From the NCBI GenBank assembly GCA_937896295.1, contig CALBME010000127.1, positions 1-19,868 of the forward strand: 19,868 bases of DNA, written 5' to 3'. The stretch's first letter is position 1, and every line of letters begins with the position of its first letter. A program made the position numbers and the translations under genes. The DNA is from an uncultured Micavibrio sp. (GTDB taxonomy: Bacteria; Pseudomonadota; Alphaproteobacteria; Micavibrionales; UBA1664). Positions 11,379 through 18,380 of the stretch are shown here, piece after piece. The notes below the pieces were generated by a model, which saw nothing but the letters and a program-made list of their open reading frames with translations, searched no databases and was not told the DNA's origin.

Positions 11379-11515
11379 GCGAGGAAGCGGCATGGCAAAA
11401 CTTTCGTTCTGCGCTGTTCGGCCTCTGGGCCGGAACAACCAGCATGGACGATTACAACCGTGCCGCTTCTCAATTTAAGTTTGTGTTTACTGGTAATACG
11501 CAGGGGAGTGCGTGA
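11375..11515 (+). CDS. hypothetical protein, 46 aa
   Basis: A 46-aa protein (MSEEAAWQNFRSALFGLWAG, then MDDYNRAASQFKFVFTGN) coupled by overlaps at both ends: ATGA at the start and TGATG with dnaB at the end. Its codons carry the AGGGGAG ribosome site of dnaB. Not recognised; its placement suggests co-expression with replication genes. Confidence 0.65.
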   Translation: MSEEAAWQNFRSALFGLWAGTTSMDDYNRAASQFKFVFTGNTQGSA

Positions 11516-12870
11516 TGCTGGCTCTTATTAACCATGATGCCGAGCAAGGCCTGTTATCCGCCATTTTGTATGACAACCGCTGTCTGGACAATGTTGCCGA
11601 TATTATTGAGCCTGAGCATTTTGGCATACCTGTGCATCAGCGCATTTATGATGCACTGCGGACAATGGTTAATACCGGGGCCTCTGCGTCTGCTACTACG
11701 CTTTACAACAAGTTTAAAAATGATGACGCCCTGACACAGGTCGGCGGCGCCGAATATCTTGCCGAGTTACAGGCCAACGTCATTACGACCATAAATGCGC
11801 CTCAGTATGCAAAAATTATCCGCGGCCTTTATATGCGCCGACAGCTTTACGACCTGTCTAAAACAATTCAGGAAACCATCGAGAGCGACATACCTGACGA
11901 CCAGCTTCTTGCAAACACTGAAAAGGCCATAACGGAAATCGCCGAAAACAAAACGTGTAACGAAATTTCTGCGGGTGACGCAGCCGGAAAGGCTGTGCAG
12001 TGGATGGATGATGTGGCAAAGGGCAAGATCCGCCCCATTCTAACGCAGATTTCCGAATTGGATAAAAAGATTGGCGGTTTGTTTTCGGGCCGTCTGTACG
12101 TTCTGGCCGGGCGTCCTGGTATGGGAAAAACCGCCTTCGCCATATCCCTTGCTGATAACATCGCACACGAAATGCCAGTCCTGTTTCTTTCCCTTGAAAT
12201 GAAATCGGAAGAACTGGCCATGCGTATGATCGCGGCACGGACAAACATTTCCATTTCTGAGCAGGAAGAGCCTCAGAATATGCCCGATGGAAAGTGGCAC
12301 AAAATTGTCGGGGCAAGAGAACAGATCGCCAAGCTTGACCTGATAATTGAAGATACCAGTGGGCCTGATGTTTTAAGGGTGAGATCAATTGCGCGTCGGC
12401 ACAAGCGGAAGCGCGGGCGCTTTGTTTTATTTATAGACTATCTGGGGCTTATGAATTTCGACAAATCCATCCGCAATAAAACTGACCAGATCGAAGATGT
12501 AACAAAAAGCCTTAAGAATTTAGCGAAAGAACTGGACATACCGATTGTCCTGCTGTGCCAGCTTAACCGCGCCGTTGAAAAGCAAGAGGACAAAAGGCCG
12601 GGCCTGTCTGACCTGAGAGATTCAGGCTCTATTGAGCAGGATGCCGACGTTGTCATGTTCACATATCGTGAAGAATATTATGCCGCAAGGGAAGAGCCAA
12701 AGAAAAGCGCGGGCGAAAGTGCGGAGAAGTTTAATGCCAGAGTCTATGAATGGACTGAGCGCATGGAGGCGGTTCGTGGCCGGGCGGATATCATTGTGTC
12801 CAAGATCAGACAGCGCCAGCCCGGCACGGTAACGCTCAGTTTTGACGGCACACGTCAGAGGTTCGAATGA
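11515..12870 (+). CDS. dnaB: DnaB-like replicative helicase, 451 aa
   Basis: The hexameric 5'-3' helicase that opens the phage replication fork. The N-terminal domain (INHDAEQGLLSAILYDNRCLD, then IYDALRTMVN) binds primase. The RecA-like domain has Walker A GRPGMGKTAFAI near residue 198, LSLEMKSEEL near 225, Walker B FVLFIDYLGLM near 303 and CQLNRAVEKQEDKRPGLSDLRDSG near 345, followed by the IEQDADVVMF segment. All catalytic elements appear intact and the length is normal. The ATG shares a base with the upstream stop (TGATG). It precedes a loader/initiator gene, so the phage probably carries its own fork assembly set. Confidence 0.95.
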   Translation: MLALINHDAEQGLLSAILYDNRCLDNVADIIEPEHFGIPVHQRIYDALRTMVNTGASASATTLYNKFKNDDALTQVGGAEYLAELQANVITTINAPQYAKIIRGLYMRRQLYDLSKTIQETIESDIPDDQLLANTEKAITEIAENKTCNEISAGDAAGKAVQWMDDVAKGKIRPILTQISELDKKIGGLFSGRLYVLAGRPGMGKTAFAISLADNIAHEMPVLFLSLEMKSEELAMRMIAARTNISISEQEEPQNMPDGKWHKIVGAREQIAKLDLIIEDTSGPDVLRVRSIARRHKRKRGRFVLFIDYLGLMNFDKSIRNKTDQIEDVTKSLKNLAKELDIPIVLLCQLNRAVEKQEDKRPGLSDLRDSGSIEQDADVVMFTYREEYYAAREEPKKSAGESAEKFNARVYEWTERMEAVRGRADIIVSKIRQRQPGTVTLSFDGTRQRFE

Positions 12871-13538
12871 GCGCCTCGCAAAAAAATAAATGGTTTCAAT
12901 CTTGGCCCGATGATTGGGCTGTGATGGAAAACGCCCCTTTGGCCGCTCTTGGCCTTCTAGGGCGTATGGAAAGGCTTGCCGTTAATGGCAGGCCGTACGG
13001 TCACGTAACGTGGCAAAATGGTGAGAGTATCGATGTGGACGGGTTGGCGACATTATCCAACGAAGCGCCGGAACAGATAGCCGAATATGTAAGGCTGATG
13101 GAAAGGCGGGGAGTGATAGGGATGTCAAAGGCTGGCGCTTACACCGTACTCTACCTTCTCTCACGCGCAGAGACTTCAAAAAAACGAGCAAAAACAGGTA
13201 AAAACGGAGGTGATGTAACCCAAAGAAAAATAAAGGAAAAAAATGGTTTGCTTAAGCAAGTGCCAGAGCAAGTGCCTAAGCCTATAAACGATAAACTAAA
13301 AACTATAAAAAAAGAAAAACAAGAAAAAGAAAAAAGCCCGATGTGGTTTGAGGGGGAACTGATCCGGCTGAACCGCAGCGACTACGAAAGCTGGCTGAAA
13401 ATCTATGGCGGCAGCGACGATGCGTTCATGAAATGGCTGTGGAACAGGGATCAATGGTTCGTGAAGGAAGCGGCACCAGAAGCTAAGAAAAACTGGTTTA
13501 TTTCAACGTCGAGAGCTTTGGAAGGATTAAGGCAATGA
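12867..13538 (+). CDS. replication initiator / helicase loader-like protein, 223 aa
   Basis: Probably the phage replisome organiser. The N-terminal ~100 residues look like a winged-helix domain (LAALGLLGRMERLAVNGRPYG, then TLSNEAPEQIAEYVRLMERRGVI). A lysine-rich linker (residues ~105-150) follows. The C-terminal domain (FEGELIRLNRSDYESWLKIYGG, then RDQWFVKEAAPEAKKNWFISTSRAL) resembles the end of phage O/DnaT-like loaders. The start overlaps dnaB (ATGA). The linker DNA carries repeats and an A-rich tract that may be the origin, as lambda O contains ori lambda. No significant similarity is claimed beyond architecture. Confidence 0.7.
   Translation: MSASQKNKWFQSWPDDWAVMENAPLAALGLLGRMERLAVNGRPYGHVTWQNGESIDVDGLATLSNEAPEQIAEYVRLMERRGVIGMSKAGAYTVLYLLSRAETSKKRAKTGKNGGDVTQRKIKEKNGLLKQVPEQVPKPINDKLKTIKKEKQEKEKSPMWFEGELIRLNRSDYESWLKIYGGSDDAFMKWLWNRDQWFVKEAAPEAKKNWFISTSRALEGLRQ
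13248..13340. other. candidate replication origin inside the initiator gene
   Basis: A 12-bp perfect palindrome TTGCTTAAGCAA (13248-13259) runs into two direct repeats AGCAAGTGCC (13255-13264 and 13267-13276). A strongly A-rich, purine-skewed tract follows (about 13281-13340). Iteron-like repeats next to an unwinding-prone tract inside an initiator gene is the lambda ori plan. Only two repeats are seen, so this is suggestive rather than firm. Confidence 0.45.
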
Positions 13539-13759
13539 CCCAATGGCAGGATATCAGCACGGCTCCGAGGGGAAAGCAGGTTGTGTGCGGGCACGCTGAA
13601 AAGAAATGGATCAGGTTCGGCATAACCCATCCGTCAATGGGGCCGCTCTGGTATTATTCAGGAACGTCAGAGCGCAATCAGTGGTCACAGACTGCGGGGG
13701 ATGAACCTACCCACTGGATGCCACTACCCGCACCACCACAACAGCCGGAAGGGGAATGA
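13535..13759 (+). CDS. DUF551-like protein, 74 aa
   Basis: MTQWQDISTAPRGKQVVCGH at the start and EPTHWMPLPAPP near the end fit the small DUF551-like phage family (W-x-DI-x-TAP ... THWMPLP). Function unknown. The start overlaps the initiator stop (ATGA). A shorter relative lies on the left arm at 2910-3083. Confidence 0.8.
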   Translation: MTQWQDISTAPRGKQVVCGHAEKKWIRFGITHPSMGPLWYYSGTSERNQWSQTAGDEPTHWMPLPAPPQQPEGE

Positions 13760-13947
13760 GGATGAAATTCGTGTGGCCATTCGTAAGCCGGAAACGGTAT
13801 GAGGAGTTGGAAGGTCGCGTTGAATATCTGGAATGGGTTGTAGATCAGCGCAATCGAACAATTGAAATATATCGCAAAAATCTCGCCAAAGCACAGCGCA
13901 ACGATACGCCAAGAGATCCGAAGACGGGGAAGTTTGTAAGGCGATGA
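13756..13947 (+). CDS. small coiled-coil protein, 63 aa
   Basis: A basic N-terminus (MRMKFVWPFVSRKRYEELEG), then a predicted coiled coil (YLEWVVDQRNRTIEIYRKNL), then the tail PRDPKTGKFVRR. The final pattern, P-R-D-x-K-T-G-K-F, is common at the ends of small phage proteins. The start and stop both overlap neighbours (ATGA). Function unknown. Confidence 0.75.
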   Translation: MRMKFVWPFVSRKRYEELEGRVEYLEWVVDQRNRTIEIYRKNLAKAQRNDTPRDPKTGKFVRR

Positions 13948-14051
13948 TCGCAATCGGATCAACCAAAGCAACCACCAGCCGCCTTGTCACGATCAGGCTG
14001 ATGGAAATGTTTAACGCGGCGAATGATAACGGGGAGAAGTACCATGAGTAA
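13944..14051 (+). CDS. hypothetical small protein, 35 aa
   Basis: A 35-aa ORF (MIAIGSTKATTSRLVTIRLM, then FNAANDNGEKYHE) whose ATG overlaps the preceding stop (ATGA). It overlaps the next gene by 8 bases, with that gene's GGGGAG ribosome site in its last codons. Coupling favours it; function unknown. Confidence 0.5.
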   Translation: MIAIGSTKATTSRLVTIRLMEMFNAANDNGEKYHE

Positions 14052-14868
14052 CCAGGAAGAGCGCAACATCATTGTTCCAATCGAGGGCAAACTTACGCAT
14101 GAAAGGAACGCTCGAAAGTTCTGGATGCAAAAGAAGGATGCCGAAATTGAAAGCCTCTTGCCCGGCCTTTTGCAAGACGCCGCGGCCGAGATAGAATTTT
14201 GTGTCCGATACATCGCAGGCGAATTGATTTCAACTGCCAGCCTTTCAACATATGGAATTGTCACAGGGGGCGGTAATGACGAGCTGGTCATGGATCGCGC
14301 TCTCAGGCTTTTGCCGGATTATTACGAATGGAAGAAGCTGGTTTCGACCAAAACCCCGATAGCCTACAGGATTGTAAGGCATGTCATCGTTGAGGGCGAT
14401 GGATTGCGCAGGGCCGGTGAAAAAGCAGGACTGTTCAATAACGTTGCCTATGGAGGAATCCCTGTTAGGGATTCCTCCATAGGCAACAGCGCTGGCCGCT
14501 TTCTCCTCCATGGGCTGAACGAATACGCCATACAAAGAGGCTGGGGCGATGTTATGTGCGCCGAGGGCCTGCCGTATTACGGGTATGTTTACATCATCGG
14601 GAGAGCGGACAGGAAACCGCCTTTCAAGGTTGGATATTCGACAGATCCGACACGGAGGATTAAGGATATTCAGGTTGCATCACCTGTAGATTTAAAATTG
14701 CACTACGTCGCACACCTCAGGGCAAAGACCAGAAAATGCGAAAGGCTGATACATAAAGAGCTTGAGCGGTTTAAAACACGCGGCGAATGGTTTGATGTGG
14801 ATGCAGATCATATCATAACCATAATACGTGTAATGTATCCGGACGCGATAGACACAGAATTGAGTTGA
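14044..14868 (+). CDS. T5orf172-type (GIY-YIG-like) protein with palindromic insert, 274 aa
   Basis: The C-terminal ~85 residues (about 178-265) match the T5orf172 domain, a GIY-YIG-related fold. They read GYVYIIGRADRKPPFKVGYS, then TDPTRRIKDIQVASP, then KCERLIHKELERFKTRGEWF. The N-terminal helical part is not recognised. Residues 134-148 (VAYGGIPVRDSSIGN) are encoded by a perfect 45-bp inverted repeat inserted exactly in phase, so the protein may carry an extra loop or hairpin-derived segment. The start is the ATG after GGGGAG; it overlaps the upstream ORF. Whether the domain cleaves DNA is unknown; phage copies are often accessory. Confidence 0.8.
   Translation: MSNQEERNIIVPIEGKLTHERNARKFWMQKKDAEIESLLPGLLQDAAAEIEFCVRYIAGELISTASLSTYGIVTGGGNDELVMDRALRLLPDYYEWKKLVSTKTPIAYRIVRHVIVEGDGLRRAGEKAGLFNNVAYGGIPVRDSSIGNSAGRFLLHGLNEYAIQRGWGDVMCAEGLPYYGYVYIIGRADRKPPFKVGYSTDPTRRIKDIQVASPVDLKLHYVAHLRAKTRKCERLIHKELERFKTRGEWFDVDADHIITIIRVMYPDAIDTELS
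14443..14487. repeat. perfect 20-5-20 inverted repeat within a gene
   Basis: The left arm (14443-14462) begins GTTGCCTATGG and ends GAATCCC. The right arm (14468-14487) is its exact reverse complement. The loop is TGTTA. The 45 bases equal 15 codons and start exactly on a codon boundary. No second copy was noticed in the window. It could be a miniature palindromic insertion, a recombinase site or a hairpin signal. Confidence 0.9.
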
Positions 14869-14893
14869 CGAGCGAAGCTGTACCGCATATATT
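14865..14893 (+). promoter_or_regulatory. strong promoter before late genes
   Basis: -35 TTGACG (14865-14870), a 17-base spacer and -10 TATATT (14888-14893), the best promoter match in the window. The -35 overlaps the stop codon of the preceding gene. RNA would start near 14900, about 28 bases before an intrinsic terminator. Confidence 0.7.
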
Positions 14894-14927
14894 TAATTTA
14901 AGATCCCATCATTGGGTCTAAAGACAA

Positions 14928-14960
14928 GCTCCCGGTTCCCCACACCGAGGGGCTTTTTTC
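14928..14960 (+). terminator. intrinsic terminator in late leader
   Basis: The stem GCTCCCGGT / ACCGAGGGGC has a bulged A, a G-T pair and a 7-base loop, and is followed by six T. It may end early transcription. It also lies just downstream of the strong promoter at 14865, so late transcription from that promoter would need antitermination. Confidence 0.8.
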
Positions 14961-14962
14961 AT

Positions 14963-15047
14963 GCGCTCATCCCGGCTCATGCCTCGAAGACTGTACAGCA
15001 TGACCAATCATCCCCCGGTCCTTTCAACCGCATACCGGGATGAGTGC
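14963..15047. repeat. inverted repeat in leader of late operon
   Basis: CTCATCCCGG (14966-14975) and CCGGGATGAG (15035-15044) are exact complements, extended by GC on each side with one mismatch, 59 bases apart. The intervening sequence has related CATGCCTCG and CATCCCCCGG phrases. The pair sits between the terminator and the ribosome site of the first late gene, so it may fold in the leader RNA. The remainder of 14869-15071 holds no gene. Confidence 0.5.
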
Positions 15048-15071
15048 ACCAGAATTTAAACAGGAGATCCC

Positions 15072-15371
15072 ATGACCACTTTGAGCATCGAATGCTACAA
15101 GGGCGTTCTGTACAAACAAGGCAGCACGATCCCGGTTCCTTATGGATATCTGGGCATGAAGACGATCACCATCGGGACATCAACCGCACAAGTTGCCCTG
15201 TTCACAGGAACGAACATCGTGTCCATGACAACCGATGAAACCGTTAGCGTTTTCTATAACTTTGGATCAGGCTCCGCAACCGCCGCCACGACCGACAGGC
15301 CGATCAAGGTCAATGAGCGGTTGGACAGGGCAGTTGAAGGCAACAACTACATCGCGTGCATCAAAGCTTAA
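15072..15371 (+). CDS. small virion-associated-like protein, 99 aa
   Basis: A beta-rich protein without charged clusters: CYKGVLYKQGSTIPVPYGYL, TITIGTSTAQVALFTGTNIV, SVFYNFGSGSATAATTDRPI. This composition and the ending KVNERLDRAVEGNNYIACI resemble small phage capsid-decorating or head-fibre-like proteins, but no firm family is recognised. A good ribosome site (CAGGAG) precedes the ATG. It is the first late gene, ahead of terminase. Confidence 0.7.
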   Translation: MTTLSIECYKGVLYKQGSTIPVPYGYLGMKTITIGTSTAQVALFTGTNIVSMTTDETVSVFYNFGSGSATAATTDRPIKVNERLDRAVEGNNYIACIKA

Positions 15372-15399
15372 CAACCCCGCGAAAGCGATAAGGTAGACA

Positions 15400-15897
15400 A
15401 TGGCAATTGTTGAAATTTATGCTCTGAAGGATCCCCGTGATGGGGTCATAAGGTATATTGGCAAGGCTAATGACAGCGCGAAAAGATTTAAATCGCATAT
15501 GAGGGATTCTGCCCGCAGAAATACGCCAGTTTATAAATGGATACGCGAACTTATTTCGCTTGGGCTAAAACCTGAAATTGAGGTGATAGAGCGAGTAAGC
15601 AAAGATTCATGGCCGGAAAAAGAAAAGAGCCATATAGCGAAGATCGGTCTTGATAACCTTCTAAATGTTGCAATAGGCGGAAATCAACCCTTCTGTGATC
15701 TAGATACCCATATACGTAACGGGAAAAGAAATGCCCGACTGGTACACGACAATCCATTACGGAAAAAAATATGGGCATTAAAGCGCTCGATCGGGCAAGA
15801 TTTAAAAGATGGATATGTTAGAGAAGACACGAAGGAAAAACTGAGGCGCGCCGCTCGCATGGCCCCCCATTTATTCGGGGAGTATGCGTCGATATGA
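15400..15897 (+). CDS. GIY-YIG nuclease family protein, 165 aa
   Basis: An N-terminal GIY-YIG domain: IYALKDPRDGVIRYIGKAND (residues 6-25) has the two strand motifs as IYAL and RYIGKA. Arg (KRFKSHMRD) and the Glu helix (WPEKEKSHIAKIGLDNLLNV) follow in the expected order. The C-terminus (KRSIGQDLKDGYVREDTKEKLRRAARM) is basic and probably binds DNA, in the manner of NUMOD-like segments of homing endonucleases. It sits between a structural gene and the small terminase gene, a typical site for a free-standing homing nuclease. Its stop overlaps terS (ATGA). Confidence 0.85.
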   Translation: MAIVEIYALKDPRDGVIRYIGKANDSAKRFKSHMRDSARRNTPVYKWIRELISLGLKPEIEVIERVSKDSWPEKEKSHIAKIGLDNLLNVAIGGNQPFCDLDTHIRNGKRNARLVHDNPLRKKIWALKRSIGQDLKDGYVREDTKEKLRRAARMAPHLFGEYASI

Positions 15898-16322
15898 TTA
15901 GCGATGATGAAAGAGTAAAAATTATGGATGCCGTGGTTGAGCGGCTGATAGAGGGCGAAAGCCTGAGGCAAATCTGTAAGTCTGAAGGCATGCCAAATAA
16001 AAGCACCATTCTCAGATGGATGAATGCCGATGATGAACTCGCGACCACTATCGCGCGCGCACGCGAACTCCAAGCAGACGCCTTAGATGACGAAATCCAA
16101 GAGATTGTGAATGAAATTCGCAGTGGATCACTAGATCCCAATGCTGGCCGCGTTGTTATATGGGCGACACAATGGCGAGCAAGCAAAATGCGTCCTAAGA
16201 AATACGGCGAAAGCACACAGATCAAACATGCGGACGCTGACGGTAACAAACTCACAATAAACAGCCTTTATGATGGAATTGTCGGAAGCGCAAAAAGCGG
16301 ACTTCCTGACGAAAAGGCTTAG
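15894..16322 (+). CDS. terminase small subunit, 142 aa
   Basis: The DNA-recognition subunit of the packaging motor. The N-terminal HTH (ERLIEGESLRQICKSEGMPN then STILRWMNAD) is the standard terS pattern. Next come IARARELQADALDDEIQEIV, an oligomerisation helix, and VVIWATQWRASKMRPKKYGE, a conserved block in this terminase family. The ATG overlaps the GIY-YIG stop (ATGA). Its 3' end overlaps terL by 53 bases. Confidence 0.9.
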   Translation: MISDDERVKIMDAVVERLIEGESLRQICKSEGMPNKSTILRWMNADDELATTIARARELQADALDDEIQEIVNEIRSGSLDPNAGRVVIWATQWRASKMRPKKYGESTQIKHADADGNKLTINSLYDGIVGSAKSGLPDEKA

Positions 16323-17808
16323 TTCAAAGGTCTGGCGTCTTAACAATCTCTACTGGATAAAAGACGCACAGGGCGAGAAGGTAAAGTTTTGCCTGAACTG
16401 GGCGCAGAGAGATTTGTTCAACAGCCTTCACTATTTCAACGTTGTCCTGAAAGCGCGGCAGCTAGGCATGACCACGCTGATCATGCTTTATTTCCTCGAC
16501 GACTGCCTGTTCAACAAAAACATATCAGCCGGTGTCATTGCCCATACGAGGGATGATGCGGAGGATCTTTTCAAGAACAAGATTAAATTCGCCTATGACA
16601 GCCTTGATGACTGGGTTAAAGAATGCGCCCCGGCCACGCAGGACAGTTCCAGACGGCTTGAGTTTGCCAACGGATCATCCATCACGGTTGGTACATCGTT
16701 GCGATCCGGAACGTTCCAGAGGCTGCTTGTTTCTGAATACGGCAAGATCGCAGCGAGGTATCCTGAAAAGGCGAAAGAGATCAAGACAGGCGCACTTAAC
16801 ACCGTCCACCTTGGCCAGCAAATATTCGTCGAATCCACCGCCGAGGGAAAACAGGGCGAATTCTACGATTTATGCGAAAGGGCCAAGAAGCTTCAACACT
16901 CAGGTGTTGAACTGACGCGGCTTGATCCGAAGCTTCATTTCTATTCGTGGTTTCAGAACCCTGAATACAGCCTGAGTGAAAAGGAAATCGGGCTGGTATC
17001 CATTGACGGGCCTATGAACGACTATTTCACTGAGTTGAAAAAGCAGGGTATTGACCTTATGCCCGGACAAAAAGCCTGGTACGTCAAGAAATCCCAGCAG
17101 CAGGGCGAAGACATCAAGCGAGAGTTTCCGTCCACGCCGGAGGAAAGCTTCGAGCAGTCCATGGAAGGCGCGTACTTCACCAGACAGATGGAACTGGTGA
17201 GAAAGGCGCGGAACATCAGGCCCGTCAACTGGGAGCCTTCAAAGCCCGTCCATACGTTTTGGGATATTGCGGACAACTCGGACTATATGGCGGTGTGGTT
17301 CTTCCAGCATGTCGGGTCGGAATACCGGTTCATTCGATATCTGCAGGCATCCGGCGAGGATTACGGCTGGTTTAAAAACCAGATGAATTCCTTCGGTTAT
17401 GTGTATGGAACGCATTACTGGCCGCATGATGGCGGGAACAAAACGCAGACACCGCAAGGCCTGATGAGCAAGAAGCAGATCGCCAATACGTTCGGCATCG
17501 CACCAATAACCATCGTCAAGCGCACAAGCGACAAGATGGCGTCGATCCAGAAGGCGCGGACAATCATCCCGCGCTGTCAGTTCTGCGAGATCAACGCTTC
17601 GGAAGGCATACAGTTGCTCGATTCCTACCGCAAGGAGTGGAACGACAAGCTGAGCATGTGGAAAGAAACGCCGCGCCATGACGAGGCCTCGCACTGTGCC
17701 GATGCGTTCATGACGTTTACGGACGGATATCAGGAACGGGCGCAGGAGTTCATAGACTATTCATCCCGCCAGCAGATGGCCGAGGATTATGATCCGTTTA
17801 GCGTTTGA
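16270..17808 (+). CDS. terminase large subunit, 512 aa
   Basis: The ATPase-nuclease that pumps and cuts DNA during packaging. The ATPase part has a Walker A-like VLKARQLGMTT (59-69), VIAHTRDDAEDLF, and LLVSEYGKIA near 155 in the Walker B position; Asp is replaced by Ser-Glu, as in many members. The nuclease part has HTFWDIADNSDYMAVWF near 325, HYWPHDGG and RHDEASHCADAFMTF near 480, giving the RNase H-like acidic residues. Two tandem ATGs begin it without an obvious ribosome site, so translation is probably coupled to terS. The length is normal. Confidence 0.95.
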   Translation: MMELSEAQKADFLTKRLSSKVWRLNNLYWIKDAQGEKVKFCLNWAQRDLFNSLHYFNVVLKARQLGMTTLIMLYFLDDCLFNKNISAGVIAHTRDDAEDLFKNKIKFAYDSLDDWVKECAPATQDSSRRLEFANGSSITVGTSLRSGTFQRLLVSEYGKIAARYPEKAKEIKTGALNTVHLGQQIFVESTAEGKQGEFYDLCERAKKLQHSGVELTRLDPKLHFYSWFQNPEYSLSEKEIGLVSIDGPMNDYFTELKKQGIDLMPGQKAWYVKKSQQQGEDIKREFPSTPEESFEQSMEGAYFTRQMELVRKARNIRPVNWEPSKPVHTFWDIADNSDYMAVWFFQHVGSEYRFIRYLQASGEDYGWFKNQMNSFGYVYGTHYWPHDGGNKTQTPQGLMSKKQIANTFGIAPITIVKRTSDKMASIQKARTIIPRCQFCEINASEGIQLLDSYRKEWNDKLSMWKETPRHDEASHCADAFMTFTDGYQERAQEFIDYSSRQQMAEDYDPFSV

Positions 17809-18190
17809 ACGGTTCAGACTGTGGCGATGCATTCGAGAACACGGCAATCCATATAACCATCCGTTTATGACGGTGATGCTGTGCTCGATCCCGCAGCGCG
17901 TGGCGAATGGTTATATTTATCTTTTCGAATATGAGGGCAAGGCGTTCGAACCGCACGCCGCCCTTTCAAGACTGACCCGGGATACGTTCGCTCAGACGCT
18001 CAACCTTGCCGAACGGCATGGGGCGAAACGCCTTGTTGCCTATAAGCCTGACCGAACCTTGCGACGAATATATGAACACTACGGCGCCCGAAGAGAGGGC
18101 GAATTCTACATACTGGAGATCGACGATGGGCAAACTCAATCCGTTCAAAGCGCCGAAAGTGCCACAGGTGCAATACACACCCCCGCCTGA
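17789..18190 (+). CDS. GNAT-like small protein, 133 aa
   Basis: Uncertain family. The stretch LSRLTRDTFAQTLNLAERHGAKRLVAYKPDRTLRRIYEHYGA then EGEFYILEI resembles the end of an acetyltransferase-like (GNAT) fold often found next to podovirus terminase genes. The N-terminal acetyl-CoA loop is not evident. It overlaps terL by 20 bases and the next gene by 65 bases. The last ~22 residues lie in the overlap and look non-conserved. Confidence 0.65.
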   Translation: MIRLAFERFRLWRCIREHGNPYNHPFMTVMLCSIPQRVANGYIYLFEYEGKAFEPHAALSRLTRDTFAQTLNLAERHGAKRLVAYKPDRTLRRIYEHYGARREGEFYILEIDDGQTQSVQSAESATGAIHTPA

Positions 18191-18380
18191 GCCGATTGCA
18201 ACACCTGTTCCGACCGTCGATAACTCAGCCGCCGATATCGCAAAGGCGCAGGCAGAGGATGAAAAGAAGCGCAAGCAGCAGAAAGGCCGCGCCGCGACAG
18301 TGCTGACCAAAGGCTCTAGTGGCGGCAGCATCTTCGGTGACGATCAGGGCGTTGCCACCCGCACATTGACGGGCAACTGA
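18126..18380 (+). CDS. small podovirus-type structural protein, 84 aa
   Basis: MGKLNPFKAPKVPQVQYTPP, then PTVDNSAADIAKAQAEDEKK, then GRAATVLTKGSSGGSIFGDD. Proline-rich start, charged helix and glycine-rich end with a T-x-LT-x-G pattern match a small protein that commonly precedes the connector gene in podovirus-like phages. Its role is probably head or tail associated. The start at 18126 follows GGAG at good spacing; farther in-frame ATGs are rejected. The stop shares a base with the connector start (TGATG). Confidence 0.75.
   Translation: MGKLNPFKAPKVPQVQYTPPPEPIATPVPTVDNSAADIAKAQAEDEKKRKQQKGRAATVLTKGSSGGSIFGDDQGVATRTLTGN

Noticed and set aside
11858..12388. Several minus-strand ORFs inside dnaB
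   Set aside because: Shadow frames of a clear helicase gene, with atypical composition.
13180..13340. The A-rich tract as a frameshift-prone or broken region of the initiator gene
   Set aside because: The frame stays open and the C-terminal domain follows in frame, so a lysine-rich linker is the simpler reading.
17239..17694. A 151-aa minus-strand ORF inside terL
   Set aside because: Antisense to conserved nuclease motifs of the large terminase; no independent support.
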